64,000 nt of DNA. Source: Anarhynchus alexandrinus (lineage: Eukaryota > Chordata > Aves > Charadriiformes > Charadriidae). Position 1 is the stretch's first letter. Every line of letters starts with the position of its first letter. The notes below the pieces were generated by a model, which saw nothing but the letters and a program-made list of their open reading frames with translations, did not search any database and was not told the DNA's origin. The stretch spans positions 262,325 to 326,324 of the forward strand of contig VUYV01000155.1 in NCBI GenBank assembly GCA_008711295.1, written 5' to 3'. The position numbers and the translations under genes are program-made. This document shows, piece by piece, positions 25,658 to 39,385 of this stretch.

Positions 25658-27262
25658 TCATAGAATCATAAAACAGTTTGGGTTGGATGGGACCTTTAAA
25701 GATCATCTAGTACAATGTTCCCTGCAATGAGCAGGGACATCTTCAAGTAGATCAGGTTGCCCAGAGGCCTGTCCAACCTGACCTTGAACATTTCCAGGGA
25801 TGGGCCATCTACCACCTCTCCAGGCAAGCTGTTCCAGCCCACCCTCATTGTAAAAAATTTCTTCCTTCTATCTAGTCTAAATCTTCCCTATTTTAGTTTT
25901 TCCTATCCCATTTTCCTATCACAACAGGCCCTGCTAAAAAGTTTGTCCCCATCTTTCCTGTAGGCCCCTTGTAGGCCCCCTTTAAGTACTAAAAGGTCAC
26001 TATAAGGTCTCCCCAGAACCTTCTTTTCTCCAGGCTGAGCAACCCCAACTTTCTCAGCCTGTCCTCATAGGAGAGGGGCTCCATCCCCCGATTATTATTG
26101 TGGCCCTCCTCTGGATCCTCTCCAACAGATCCATGTCTTTCCTGTGCCTGAAGGCCCCAGAGTTGGACACAGTACTCTAGGTGGTGTTTCGCCAAAGTGG
26201 AGTAGAAGGACAGAATGACCTTCCTTGTCCTGCTGGCCACGCTTCTTTTGATGAAGCCCAGGATATGGTTGGCCTTCTGGGCTGCAAACACACATTGCTA
26301 GCTCATGTCCAGCTTTTCATCCACCAGTATGCCCAAGTCCTTCTTGGCAGGGCTTTTCTCAATCCCTTCATCACCCACCTTGTATTGACACTGGGGGTTG
26401 CCCGTACCTAGGTGCAGGACCCTGCACTTGGCCTTGTTGAACCTCATGAGGTTCACACAGTCCTACTTCTCAAGCCTGTCCAGGTTGATCTGGATGGTAT
26501 CCCATCCCTCAGGCGTGTCAACTGCATCACTCAGCTTGGTGTCGTCTGCAAACTTTTTGGGGTGCACTTGATCCCACTGTCTATGTCGTTGATGAAGATA
26601 TTGAACAGTACTGGTCTCATGGATCCCTGAGGGACACCACTTATCACTGATCTCCATCTGCACATTGAGCCATTGACCACTACCCTCTGGATGTGACCAT
26701 CCAACCAATTCCTCAGCCACTGAACAGTCCACCCATCAAATCCATACCTCTCCAATTTAGAGAGAAGGATGTTGTAGGGGACCGTGTGAAAGGCCTTACA
26801 GAAGTCCAAATAGACAACATCCCTAGCTCTTCCCCTGTCCACTGATGTAGTCACTCCATCATAGAAGGCCATGAGGTTGGTCAGGCAGGACTTACCCTTG
26901 GTGAAGCCACGCTGGCTGTCTCAAATCACCTTCCTGTCCTCCATGTGCCTTAGCATAGCTTCTAGGAGGATATTTTCCATGGTATTCCCAGGCACGGAGG
27001 TGAGACTGACAGGTTGGTAGTTCCCAGGGTCCTCCTTTCTGCCCTTTTTAAAAATGGGTGCAATGTTTCCCTTTTTCCAGTCACCGTCGACTTCATCTTA
27101 CTGCCATGACTTTTCAAATCTCATGGAGAGTGGCTTGGCAACTACATCAGCCAATTCCCTCAGGACTCTGGGATGCATCTTGTCAGGTCCCATAGACTTC
27201 TGTATGTTCAGGTTCCTCAGGTGATCACAAACCTGATCTTCTCTTACAGTGCAAGGGACTTT
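25658..27262 (-). pseudogene. Antisense CR1 LINE, 3' portion of ORF2 with frameshifts
   Basis: The 3' tail is at the left (TCATAGAATCATA, 25658-25670). Reading leftward from about 27262, the minus strand encodes, in broken frames, the linker before RT ([17 protein letters not shown]), RT fingers ([18 protein letters not shown]), motif [10 protein letters not shown] (normal KAFD changed to KAFH), motif B shortened to [14 protein letters not shown] (VLG reduced), and motif C FADDTK. The frame between motifs B and C is shifted near 26560. Thumb and C-terminal pieces follow ([34 protein letters not shown]). It extends further 5' than the intact copy at 9.2 kb but is dead, with several stops and at least two frame changes. 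It is about 1.6 kb long. Confidence 0.93.
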
Positions 27263-30200
27263 TCCCCTCTTTTGGCTTTATTTCTTCTATAGTAGATTTT
27301 CTGAAGTCTGATACTCAGTAAGTCTGAGACCCATGCAGAGAATAAATTAATATCTGTTTACCCATCCAGTGCCAGAACTCAGAGAAAAGGTTGTGTCATA
27401 TCATTTTTTGCATTATATACTTATGGGTGTTTCAATTTTAGTTTTCTTCTCAGGACTTTTCTGAACATTAGTAATGAGATAAAAAATAGCAATTAAGCAT
27501 TAAGGTCCATAGACAAAAACCTGAGTATTATTGGAAGGGATCTAAATGCTCTAAACAACCATCCAGTTCAAGCTTGCTTCCATACCTAAAACATGAAAAA
27601 AAAATTAACATTGTCTTTAATTTCTTAATAATTTGTAGCAGTCTGCATTGGAATTGTGAGTCAGAATATTTTTCTTATAATACTGAATCAAAATTTCAAC
27701 ACGTATTACAGCTGTCTTCACAGAAAACTTCCAATTGCAGCCATATGAAAGCAAATTCTGTAAGCTATGCACAATTTCTAGGATGACCATTCATACAATT
27801 ATATTAGCTGTCTCTTTTATATAGGGAACATGAGACATTGAGCTTGAAAAATCATTAACAATTCATTAATCATTCAGAGATATTTCTCCCGTGTCTGTCT
27901 GATGGAGGAAAATTTCAGGGACTAGCATGCTATCATTCATTTAAAATATGATGCTATACCTCCACTCAGCTTCATTTATTTTTGTGCTAAAAGCCATCAC
28001 TGGTGAGATGAATTCAATGATTTTACCCTTTTCAGTTTTAGTCAGATGCAGTGGAATAAATCCAATGCCTTGAAAGAGTGAAATACAATACCTAGTGAAA
28101 GTACGATGAAGGTTGTTGCAAGGAGCTGGTATCTTGAAGCAAATGTCTGCGAGATTGAGATTTCTCTTTTTAATTATACTGGTAATTAATTGCATCAGTA
28201 GCCACAAGAATTCCACATTCTCTGAAGGATATGAACCAGCAGCTCAGCAGAGAAGTTGCTCTCTGAGACAAGCCAAATTCCTCAGGAGAACTTGGCTGAG
28301 ACATGATTATATACAGGGCTCCCAGGCTAGCTGGTTGTTTTTGTTCTATTTAGTTCAGTCCCCAGTGGCTCGGGATATTGTCACTCTTGTCTGAAACTGT
28401 AAGTTCCATTATATTGACCAACGATTTATTAAAAGAACTTTTAAGTATGGCTCTTGTTATTAAGCATTTTTTTTCAACAAAAGCAGGCAATTTGACTTGT
28501 CAGGCAGGACTCCTGTACACCCAGATTTTCAAGCAGCACTGTATCATCCCTGTTTGTCCACACTATTTCCATACATTTTTGCATTGTAAATGTTTTTGTG
28601 ATTATCTTGTTTATTGCTGCTGTTGTTGGATGTGGCAGCAGTACAATGGTCACAGTATTTTGTACCATTCCACTTGAGCCTATAAAAATAAATATATCAG
28701 TCTATAAATATGCATATATGTATGTTACAGGTGTGAGAATTCAATCTCAAGGCCAAGATGTGCAGAGAGTGGGATGTTGTCTTCCCTCCTTTTTGCTAAA
28801 GTTCTAAAACCAATGACCTGAGTTCATCCCACCTTCTCGTAGTTACTTAACGAAGACAAATTAGAAGCCTAGTTACCAAAAGCTTCTCTTATGGAGAGTT
28901 ACAGACATCTTGACAGAATGATTCATATCTTACACAAGCTGACTCATTTTTTGAAAATTAATATCTTTTTGCACTAATGATAGAGGGAGCCTAAGGTGAA
29001 CAGGCTCCCAACTAACGATGCAAAATCAGATGAGTGAAGTTAGGTCCACGTAATTCATCTCTAGCTGTCTAAGGAAGTCTCTGTTAAAATTTCCTCATAT
29101 TTCTGTCAAAAAAAATGAGGTAATTTTTAAATTCAGGAACGGTTTTAACACAATTTAAACAAAAACACGAAAAAGATATTTCCAGTTTGGGAAACATTTT
29201 TTAGGTTGAAAATTCCTGACTCTTTTAGAAATCAAAAAGCTTTCTTTTCTTCTTTTTTTGAAAACTTGGATGAGAAAAAGCACGGTGCTTTAGTTGTGGA
29301 AGTTCTATCATTGCCTCCAGCATACAGCCAGTCAATCAAAAGTCTCTGCGCTGTCAAAGTAATGAAGTGAAAGAAGAAGAAAGTGCTAAAAAGGGGGACA
29401 GTATCAGGGGACTAAGTGCTTTCTCATTTGGAACTGTAGAGTTGGGAGTGAGGTTTAAATACTTGAAAAGCAGGAAAAGAGGGACAGATCCTTGATGAGA
29501 TGTTTATATGTACATGAGAAGACAAAAGGATAAAATCATAGGACAGGCAACTTTCCTGAAAAGTTGTTCCACACTACATGTGGTTGCCTAGCTCTGGTTC
29601 ACAGCAGTGTGACTCCGGCTCTAAGAGCAGAGCCTTTCTTGTTCAACTTTCCAGAGAAAGACCAGATGACCACTTCAAATGTCAGGAAGATTCAAGGCCA
29701 TTTTTAAGGTTCAAAATTACGTTGTGATGTTTACATGCAAGAACTTATATATGAGCAAAGTAACAAAGGTTATGGATAGGAGCCAAGGTACAGAGATATG
29801 CTGTTCAGGTTTTTCCACCACCACAGTCCTAACTGGAACTCCATTTGCCAATGATTTGTGAGAGAAGATATTGTGATGCTAGTTCAGATGGCATGGTTGC
29901 TCTAAGAGATGGGTGCATATAAAGAATTTAGGCAAGGGCCTCCAATTATTTGGATTTATATTCAAAACCACATTTTAAACTCATTTTTGGAGCATTGTAA
30001 GAAGTTCCAAAACACTTTTGCTTACAGTTGTCCATAACAATCTGTAGGACAGGATAAGTTTTCACACAAAAGTAGAAGCTTTAACATAAAACTGGCAAAG
30101 CTTCACACTCATTGTGAAGCTCATTTCAAAGAGGTAATTTCATAACTTGATAGTTTTTCATGTGCAGTTTTTGTAGGAAGGTCCTGAAAAAAGGAAAAAA

Positions 30201-32568
30201 ATAATAAAGGAAAATGGCTGCAGGAGAAGCAAGTGAAAATACAAGTTTTTATTCCTTACTCTGTTACTCTAAAGGAGAAAGGAAAAATCAAACCCAAACA
30301 AAATACAGCAAATCAAGATTCAACTTACTTTTTTTCACTAGTTAAAAGCAAACCCTTTTCATCTGTGCAGCAATGTTTCCTCTCTCAAATACATGTATGA
30401 GACTATTTGGCTCTCTACTGAGTAGCTGGAGTTTTATACTGTTTTATAATTTCTCTTACAGATTCTGTTTACAAACTTGTCATGTAAGACAATCAATTCC
30501 CTTCTGTAAACAGACTGCCTTCATCTCAGATTTTACATTCCCCCATCCCCCATCTCATGTAAATGTTGTGGGCTATGCAGAGCATACATTTGTCTCATGT
30601 CTTTAGTCTAGTACTCTAGAAAAAAAACTTGACCATAATTAAAACCTTTTAACTGAGAACTTTCTGAGACATTAAACTACCATCATCTTCCTATACTTGC
30701 ATTGGTCCCCCTCAGCAGTATGTGCCATAAATTGATGAGAGTTAATTCTAGGGACACAAGCTGTGTCAGATTTAGCAGGCATCTGTGATTATGTAAGAAT
30801 TTAAAATCTTATTTACTATATTTCTCACCTTTCCAAATTTAGGATTTATGGTATCAGAAAAAAAAAAGAATGCACTATAAAGGCCAAGAAAACCTCCATA
30901 AATAGCATTTATATATTTATTGGAATCTTCCTCTTTTTTTTTTTTTTGGCACATGTTATCATAAATATTATATCCTTTTAAAAATATTTGAAGGATAATA
31001 TTGTATTCATGTAGTTTAATAAGAACAGTTCTGGGATCACAGTATGTGCGAAGAACATTATAATTTAATATAAGCCTGAGCATTCAGAAGTCTTATTTGC
31101 TTGTAAGGATGTAGAAAGCAAGAATAGTTACTATGTGCCCACTATATTCACTAAATATATCAGGACGTGCTATTTAGTTTAGTCAGTAGATTTTCAGTGA
31201 TTGTATGACTTTCTTCCCCTTGGTACTTAAAGACTAAAAGGCTGACTCAGAATTGTAGTTTGGGGATCAGAATGCAAGTTTAAAGAAACAGCACTGCATT
31301 TTATGTGAGTGACTTGAAAAAAAGAAAGATCTTAAACTTGTATGCATATTGCGATTTCATGTTTTGCTGTTTCCTCGAGGACACAAGACATAACTCAAAA
31401 CACAAATATTTGTACATTAGGATAATGTTAGCCAAGTTTGAAACTATATAGAGCCATATACAATGAATATCCATGCAGGAAAATCACTTGTGTGAGAACA
31501 AGCTAAAATTTACAAGATGTCAAGGTCATGACTTGATGTTTTATAACTTCAGGTTCCAGTGAAGAAATGAGGTGCTCAGGGAGTGGTAATAGGTCTCAAG
31601 CTGGGCAGGACTTTAAGGAAGAACTGTTAGACCTGCTCCATAATGCAGGAGACCACTGAAGCAGTCTCTAAAGTTGTGATCAAAGAACAATGTAATCAAG
31701 CTCAATGAGAAAACTCATACCTCCTGGGAAAGTCTGTCTTCTGCTTGCTACAGCTGCAGTCAGGAGTTTTCTTCCAGCCTGACTCCCTCATTGGAAGCTT
31801 TCAGTATCTTCCTGAGTCAGTCAAACTCTATTCAGTCCTCTCAGATCACCAGATCATTTCTTCCCTTGACTATTGAGAGCAGTCTGTAAGCCACATCCCT
31901 TCTCCCTACCTGATACTCTCACAGCCAAGAAAATTCAGTCCCTCCCAAAAAGGTCATGATTAACCCATTATGCATAAGGCAGGATAAAACTATCCTTCTC
32001 TTCAGCTGCCCACAATCTTTCTGAAAGAACATGGCAGACAGCAAACTGCAAGTAAGTAAATATAAAATATATATCCTCCTTCACCAGCTTTCCCTAGTCT
32101 CCATCTGCAGAAAATGGCAAAAGATTAATTTTGCCAGATGACTGACTCATAGCACTTACACTAGACACCTGCCCTGAATTTTCTCCTGGAAGAGTCCACC
32201 CTTTTTTGTCGACTGTGGAGAGCATCTAGAAAAAAACTTCCCTCCCTAGTAAACATTAGATTTGTGAATACACAGCTGTACACATATTCTGGTTGCCCCA
32301 GGACCTAAGCTCTTACAGAGCCACTGTTGAAGTCTTTCTCCAGTAATGCCATATAGTGAGAAATATTCATTCCTTCAATAGGTGGGTGGGTCTGTGTTTT
32401 GATACTTGGTAGCTGATAACCCAAATGCTTGCCGCTATCTAGAAATCAGAAAATCCTTTTCCCAGCTTTTTCTAATTCCTTTACTGATGGGTGCACTGAC
32501 AGCATCTGATAATGAAGTGGTTAATTCTGTGGTACAAGTTTTTCTTCTGCTTTGCAACATTTATTATA

Positions 32569-32589
32569 ATGCAAATCTCTGATTTGCAT
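32569..32589. promoter_or_regulatory. Inverted pair of POU/octamer motifs
   Basis: ATGCAAAT (32569-32576) and its exact reverse complement ATTTGCAT (32582-32589) are separated by 5 bp. ATGCAAAT is the classic Oct/POU recognition octamer. A paired arrangement could bind a POU dimer. AT-rich sequence gives such words by chance at moderate rate, so function is a guess. Confidence 0.25.
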
Positions 32590-35561
32590 ATTTGCAGAAC
32601 TTGTCTTTTATGCATTTTGTTGGTACACTTAGCACTTTTGATTTATTATTTTCAACTTTGACATAGTCTAAATATTGAATAAATCTATTTTTTTCATTTC
32701 TGATTTTAATGTTATTTTGAATCAAAATATTGCCTGCAATGAATGTTCATTCTTTGAATCACAAAAGAAAGTGTATTTGTTCTATCCATTGTCCCGCAGT
32801 TTTTTTTCTGTAAAAAGGTTTTTTTTTCCCTTCTTTCTTTTTCAGTTGAGATGAACCCTTGATAAACTAATACCTGTATTGCAGGCAATCTCGGGAAGAG
32901 AAACATAACAAACAGTTATGATTAGACTTTTGGGATCAAGAGTTGATAAATGAAATTACTTCAGTTTATTTTTAATATTTATGAAGAAGCAATCTGTTTG
33001 TTAGAGTGCTTACAATGTAGTAAAAATTAACAAAACATGAGGGTGGTTTGGAACCTAAATTGCTAGCCATAATTACAGTGGGACTTTGCATTCACATGAA
33101 AGGACTAGGAGACTGCAGAGCAGCCCATGGGACCTTTTATTCCTTAGCTAAAAGCTGATGATGAACTTTGTTGTTTCTTTAAGGGATGTGTTGTCTCACT
33201 GTAGGTGTTTACAAACAGTTATTGAAAATATGATGGCTCAAGGTCTAGAATATTGTGCTCACATTTACCAGTCTCTTGCAAGAAAGATCCTATCTTTCTC
33301 CTTTACACAGATATTTTATGACAGAATTTATTACTTTTTACTCACAAATATAGCTTTCTTTTTTTTTAAGCAGTATTCACATACCATTATAGACTTTATC
33401 AGACAACAGCAAGCAAAAAGAGATTTTAAGAAACCCCAAACACCAGAGCACCAGTTTTTCACATTCAGCTGATTATAAATGAGCAAACTATAAAATCATC
33501 TTGTCAGTATGTGCGTGGATCTCCTTGTGTACGTATAGATATATTTAACAACACACGTATAGCATTATGATTAAAAGACATGTATATGTGAAAGTCGTAT
33601 TTAAATATACAATGTGTAGTCTAAAATGTATGTCTTCTGCTGTCTTCAGTGGGGTGACAGGAGAAGGAAGGATGAATGCTCTGGTGGGGGAAAGAAACAA
33701 GGTCTAGATGGGCAGGGAGGTGGAGCAAGTAAAAAGCAAAAAACCTTTCCTGCTTGTGAATGAGGAGTGCTCACAAAATCTTAGATGGGAAACAGTAATG
33801 CTGAGACAACAGACAACCAGACATTTTCCCAAAGCAGGTATTTTATTTCCCCAATCCAGCAAATGAAGTCCTCTGTATGTATGCCACAGACGAAAGTACC
33901 TCACAGTCCACAAGGTGTGGGTGTAAGGGCAGAGAAGCTGCCGCAGGAATCCTTCCAGCCATGCCCAGTATAAATAAAGGACATTAACAAACCATTCCAC
34001 TTCCACTCAGTCCTGCTACAGCAGGCCCTTCACTATGCACACTCTTATTTAACTCAACTCCATCTGTGCCCAAGATAATTTTTGATATATACATCATACC
34101 TGTAGAATATATGCGTGTGGAGATGGTATGTAGCTGCGTGTACTTAGCTGGTGAAATATTAAGAAATGAGCAGGTAATGGTAGACCTCTATTAATGGAAC
34201 CTTCCTTAAAAGAAGTTTAGGCATCTGAATAATTTGGTAAATATTAATACTGAAAAAAATACCAAACTGCCAACTCTCACAGAAAATTTGGTAGTCTTCT
34301 TTAGAAATATTGCACCAAATATTTAAATTAAATTTAAATTTTAGTATGAAACAGACTGATGATTCTATTCTAAGTCCAAGTCTCAATGTACTCTGAACAT
34401 TTGATTTGCTATCATTGCATCTATAATCTAGAAAACTATCGGACAACATGAATAACAACTTTAATTAGCTATAAGCATAAAAACAATAAAAAATATAAAT
34501 AACATTGTACTTAAGCAGTGAGTAATACTAGCCTAAAAAATGCAACATGTTTCTCTAAGCAGTTATATGGCTGAAGGTACAGACTTTCTTTTTTTCACGT
34601 AGTCTTGTACTGTTCATGATTCATTTGTTAAGGTTATAAGTCAACAGCTTAGTATGCTGTTAAAAACAAAGAGTAAAAAAACCCCAAAGTTTGGAATAAC
34701 AATGCAATGGAAAGAAGCTATAATGTTTCATTCAAAACTCAGACTCTGAAAACCATTTCTTATTTTTGTCTCCGGTACACATTTTCAGCATGATCTTGTT
34801 GACAGATCCCGCCAAAAATGTTATTCTTCCTGCAAATCAACCAGCTTGGTGGCATTATGCCAGCTGTGATTTTAGACTCTTTCTCTATGTGTCTGTAAAA
34901 TATGGCTTAGTAACAGAAGTGCAGATAGCATAATAAGGAAGAGATTGATTATTTAACTGAAGATTTGCTATGGCTTGCTATAGTTTGTAGTAGTAGTGAT
35001 TCTGTACTGTCATTTGAGATTACTTTCCAAGCACTCAGTGGTCACTATAAATATTTCTTACACTCCATTTGTGGTAGTCAGTGTTCCAGATTAGGTTCCC
35101 CTGTAACAGTAAGTTATATGTCACTGGAAATGGCATTGACTATTACTCATAAAAAAAAACCCACCAAAACCCAACCAACACCAAAAAAAGCCCTTTAATT
35201 GGAATTCAATATTTTCTTGGAATGCAGGTCTTGTCACACCATTCCTATGTCTTCTAGGCAAGCTTGGAAAAATGTTATAAACAGTGAAAATCTGGAGTGC
35301 GCTCTTGCTAACATCACAAAGCTGCCTTGTCTATGAAGTCATGCAGGTTTACAGACAGTCAAGTGCTGTGGGAATGGCAGTGAAGTATAACAAATACTTA
35401 AATAATGACGTGCTTGGATATTAAAATGCCTGAAAAAGGAAAATAATAGAAAATAGATGAACTGGAATTAAGGCAATATTGAGGCCGTATTTTGACTTCA
35501 GTAATCCTAATATAACTGAGAGTAATTTCTTCTCTTCTTTTCTTCTCTGCCGTTTACACAG

Positions 35562-35676
35562 TTTGCAAATTCCCACGGAGCATGTGTTTGGTATGGAATT
35601 GGCTGTCAGGAACAATTCTCAGATTAATGAAATTATTTTACAGGCTCCTGGATTTTTTCTGCAATTGTTAAAGGAG
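35562..35676 (+). other. Exon-like segment (weak candidate)
   Basis: A long pyrimidine tract (about 35527-35556) ending in ACACAG at 35556-35561 makes a strong-looking 3' splice site. It is followed by 115 bp open in one frame and a plausible donor GAG|GTGACC at 35676/35677. The encoded peptide matches nothing I know. Without transcript or conservation data this may be chance. Confidence 0.12.
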
Positions 35677-36929
35677 GTGACCTAGTGCTGTATTTATCAT
35701 TATCATATAATTTAACTATTGTGGCTACTTAAAAGTGATTGTTTTACCCTTCATCTTATTTAGACTCTTCCAGGAAACCAAATTCACCACGATTTGAGTG
35801 GGTTTTGTACCACTTCTGTCCTTCCTGCACAGACAGATAGAATACTCTGAGAAAACAGGTGCCATTGTTTATCTCCATCTTCCATGGAGACCTAAGCAAT
35901 ATCTTTTATCATAGCTCCTATTATTATACTCCCTTTAGCTGTTTATTCGACCATTACACAGTAGAAGCTCTGAGTATCATCAACTTACCAACCTTCATTA
36001 GATCACAACAGCGCAAGGATGTAGGTTACATTCTTTAGTTATTTTAAGAGTTGCTTGACTTGCTGAAACTACCTCATTCATACATCCAGCATGGGATTCA
36101 TCTGATCTGATGTAGGCATCTGTAACACGGATGTCTGTGCCTGAGCCAGCAGTGTATATTCCCTTTATAGCCAAGCATTTCTAGAATGCATCTCATCACC
36201 TCTTAATGCAGATTCCCAAATTAGGTCAGATGAATCACACCTTAAATATTGCTATATCTCTCTGTTGTCTGTTAAGCATGTCAGGTGACTGGTTCAGATA
36301 TAGATAAATGACAAGCATTCCTCTCTTTCCAAACCTGCTGAAGCTTGTTTGCCTCTTTCTTTTCAAGAAAAAAAAAAATTCTATGGATCTTATTTTTGTA
36401 ATTTCAACATTATTTTTTAATAACTTTTATCTTAGCTTTACTTTCCATCATAGTGGTAGTTAATTACATTTAATTTATTGACTGACTGTTTAAGACTGGT
36501 GTTAGCTCCAGATTTGATACAGAGGAAGAAAGAGTTTCAGTAGGCAATTTCATAGCCTAATTAAAGTCATAAATGGGCGTAAATTAGAGTGTGAATTTAT
36601 AAATGTTCTTTGACTGGCCCTCTCCTGAGACTACTCCTTTCTGTGGGGTAACATCTTCCAGCTATCCTTTCAAAGACTGGAATCAAGTTTGCTCTTTGAA
36701 AAGAGAGAGAAAGAAATTACATCATGATGATATCATCTTTTTAAAAAGGAGTCTAGCAGTTAGGTATGTAACTGGCTAGATTGGATGAGTTCTTTGAAAA
36801 CCCTCAGATTAAAAAGAAAATTGAATCCAGGTGCTCAGAGTATGAGGTTATTCTGTAACAGATGGGTGTCATTTCTTGCTAGAAAAGAAGAGAACAGCAA
36901 CAAACAGGCTGAGCTGTTTAGTGTACATT

Positions 36930-37890
36930 AGCCTGTTCTTATTCCTGGCACATGTGATTGAGGAGCCAACAAGGAAAGGATCTCTCCTGAACATGATACT
37001 TACAAACAAGGGAGAACTGGTTGAAATAGGAAAGTCAGAGACAGCCTTGGTTGCAGCAATGATGTTCAAGGTCCTAAAGCAGGGAGTAGGGCAAAAAGCA
37101 GGACTGCAATCCTGGCTTTCAGGAGAGCAGACTTTGGCCTCCTCCGGGACCTACTTGGAAGAATCCCATGGGATATAGCCTGGGACAGAAGAGGAGTACA
37201 GGAGAGCTGGTTGGTATTCAAGGATCACTTCCTCCAAGCTCAAGAAAGAGTAATACTGACAAATAAGAAATCAAGCAAAGGCAGCATGTGAGCTGCATGG
37301 ATGAGTAAGGAGCTCTTAACTGAACTTAGACATAAGAAAGGAAGCATATCGGAGGTGGACACAGGGGCAGATGACCCAGAAGGAACATATAGTTGCTGTC
37401 CAATCTTACAGGGACAGGGTTAGGAAAGCCAAGGATGACATGGAGTTGAATCTGGCAAGGGATGTGAAAACCAACAAGAAAAGATTCCACAAATACATAA
37501 ACAGCGAAAGGAAGACTAGGGAAAACATGGCCCACCTGCTGAATGGGGCAGAGGATTTGGTGATAAATGATGTGGGAAATGCTGGAGGTACTCAATGATT
37601 TTTTTTGCCTCAGTCTTTACCAGTAAGACATGCATTCAGAAATCCCAGGCACCTGAGATCAGAGGGAAAGTCTGGAGCAAGAAAGCCTTACTCTCAAGTG
37701 AAAAAGGACAAGATTAAGGAGTGCTTGGACACTGTATACATTGGAGGTTGTGGAGCCTCCATTCATGGAGATATTCAAAACCTGACTGAACATGGTACCA
37801 GTCAACCTGCTCCAGATGATCCCTCCTGAGCAGAGGATTAGACTAGGTGCCTTCCAACCTAAATTATTCTATGATTCTGTGATTTCAGCT
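36930..37890 (+). pseudogene. CR1 LINE with internal deletion of the RT domain
   Basis: The left part encodes the end of the CR1 endonuclease (VIEEPTRKGSLLNMILTNKG near 36950-37010). The EN-RT linker follows in broken frames (RDRVRKAKDDMELNLARDVK and NKKRFHKYINSERKTREN, 37410-37530), then remnants of the segment before RT to about 37713. Sequence then jumps to the CR1 3' end (GGAGATATTC.. at 37766 onward) and terminates in ATTCTATGATTCTGTGATTT near 37864-37887. The whole RT catalytic region is missing, so more than 1 kb was deleted relative to a normal CR1. Multiple stops confirm it is inactive. The left edge is approximate. Confidence 0.88.
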
Positions 37891-39385
37891 ATAGTGATGG
37901 ACAGAGCAAATTTATGTTTGAACTAAAGGTGAACTGCGGTGATGTAAAGAGTTCAGGGCACGCACAAAAACACATTTTCTAGACACAAAAGTTAACCTCA
38001 ATTTGCTGGGCCTGACCTGTGTAGGCTTCTGACACTGTCAATAGAAAGAGAATTTCCCTCAGAGACGATTCAGGGTGGAAAATTGGCCGTAAGAGTTCTG
38101 ACTCCCTTCTGGAAGGAGTCCTTTGGTTCTGTGGCCAGGTGGACCCCTGAGAAAACATACAAACCCTTGGAGGTTATACAGCAGTTAAGCAGGGGCTTTT
38201 CAGTTGCTGCTTTAGACCACATTGTTAAATCTCACCAAGCCCCACTTCAGGTCCTTTTTTTGGATCTAACCCAGAAAACTTTCTTCAAAGCCTGAATGGC
38301 AAGTGAGAGAAAATCTTTGAGCATAGTTGTCTCATTAAGCACCAAGCTGCCAGGGTTTAAGTTCAGAAATATTAGTCTGATGTTCTTTCATCTGCATAAA
38401 TACATTTTTACAGGACATTTGGCCTTTTTCATTCCCCCAGTTTTCTAATAAAGATTGAACTTCACAGGAACAGAGAAGGGCAGAGAGTCTGATTGAGAGA
38501 AAAGAGTAACACTGGGAGAGTAACTCTTTCTCTATAAATTGAATCTCTCTGACTCAGATTGTTATATATATATGATATCAAGAGCAGAATGATTGACATT
38601 ACAAAAAGAGAAAAAGACAGAAACACCTCCAGAATACCATAGCGTTCGCTTGCTATTTTAAATTATATGAACATTCTTGATTTAGTTAAGTAAGAAACAT
38701 ACTTAAGTTTAAAAGATATGTACTGAAAATGACCAGAAGTCATAGGTTACATTTTACATTGCAATTCCCCCCCCCATTTAAAAATATACTTTTCATTACT
38801 ACTATAGCCAGGCATTTATAATTGGACAGAAAAATAGACAAAGACCACTTGAACCTATTCTTTGGATCTGAGCCTTTCCCAAACAAATCTTCAGTGAAAC
38901 ATGTATCCACCAACCCAATACTTTTCCAGCCATAATCATCCCACTAGTCCTACATTATGATGGTGCCTTTATTTGGTAGGCAGCTGGATAATTTCAGTGA
39001 ACCTGCTCAAAACCCAAATCTGCTTTCATGTCCTTTAAAATTTTAACTTAAAAGAACTCAAATAAATTTAATTCCCTAATTTCTTTTTCTTTTCTTTCTC
39101 TTTTTGTGGGGTGGAATTTACTTGCTCAATGACAGTGGTAGAGCTAAATAGAAAGCTTAAGCAGTTCAAAATCGTACTCATAAGTTAGGTGTGAAGAAAA
39201 CATGAGGTTGAGGAAAGCTTAAGCATTTTTAACTTGTTTTTAAACTCTTTTATATAGTAGTTATGGATTTTTTTAAAGGGTCAGGGTACTTAAAACTGAC
39301 TCTTATAAATATAATGAACACAATTAAACCAGACAATGACTTAAGAGAAGAAAGCATATAAGCGTTCATAAATGCATGATCTACT
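37891..39385. other. Non-coding sequence
   Basis: No gene or repeat family recognised. Contains a short C-run near 38767 and small TATA repeats near 38565. Confidence 0.5.

Larger units (their letters stand above)
27263..36929. other. Long AT-rich non-coding stretch
   Basis: About 9.7 kb with no supported gene or transposon. It contains a 14-T run at 30934-30947, an octamer-motif inverted repeat at 32569-32589 and a weak exon-like segment at 35562-35676, listed separately. Confidence 0.5.
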
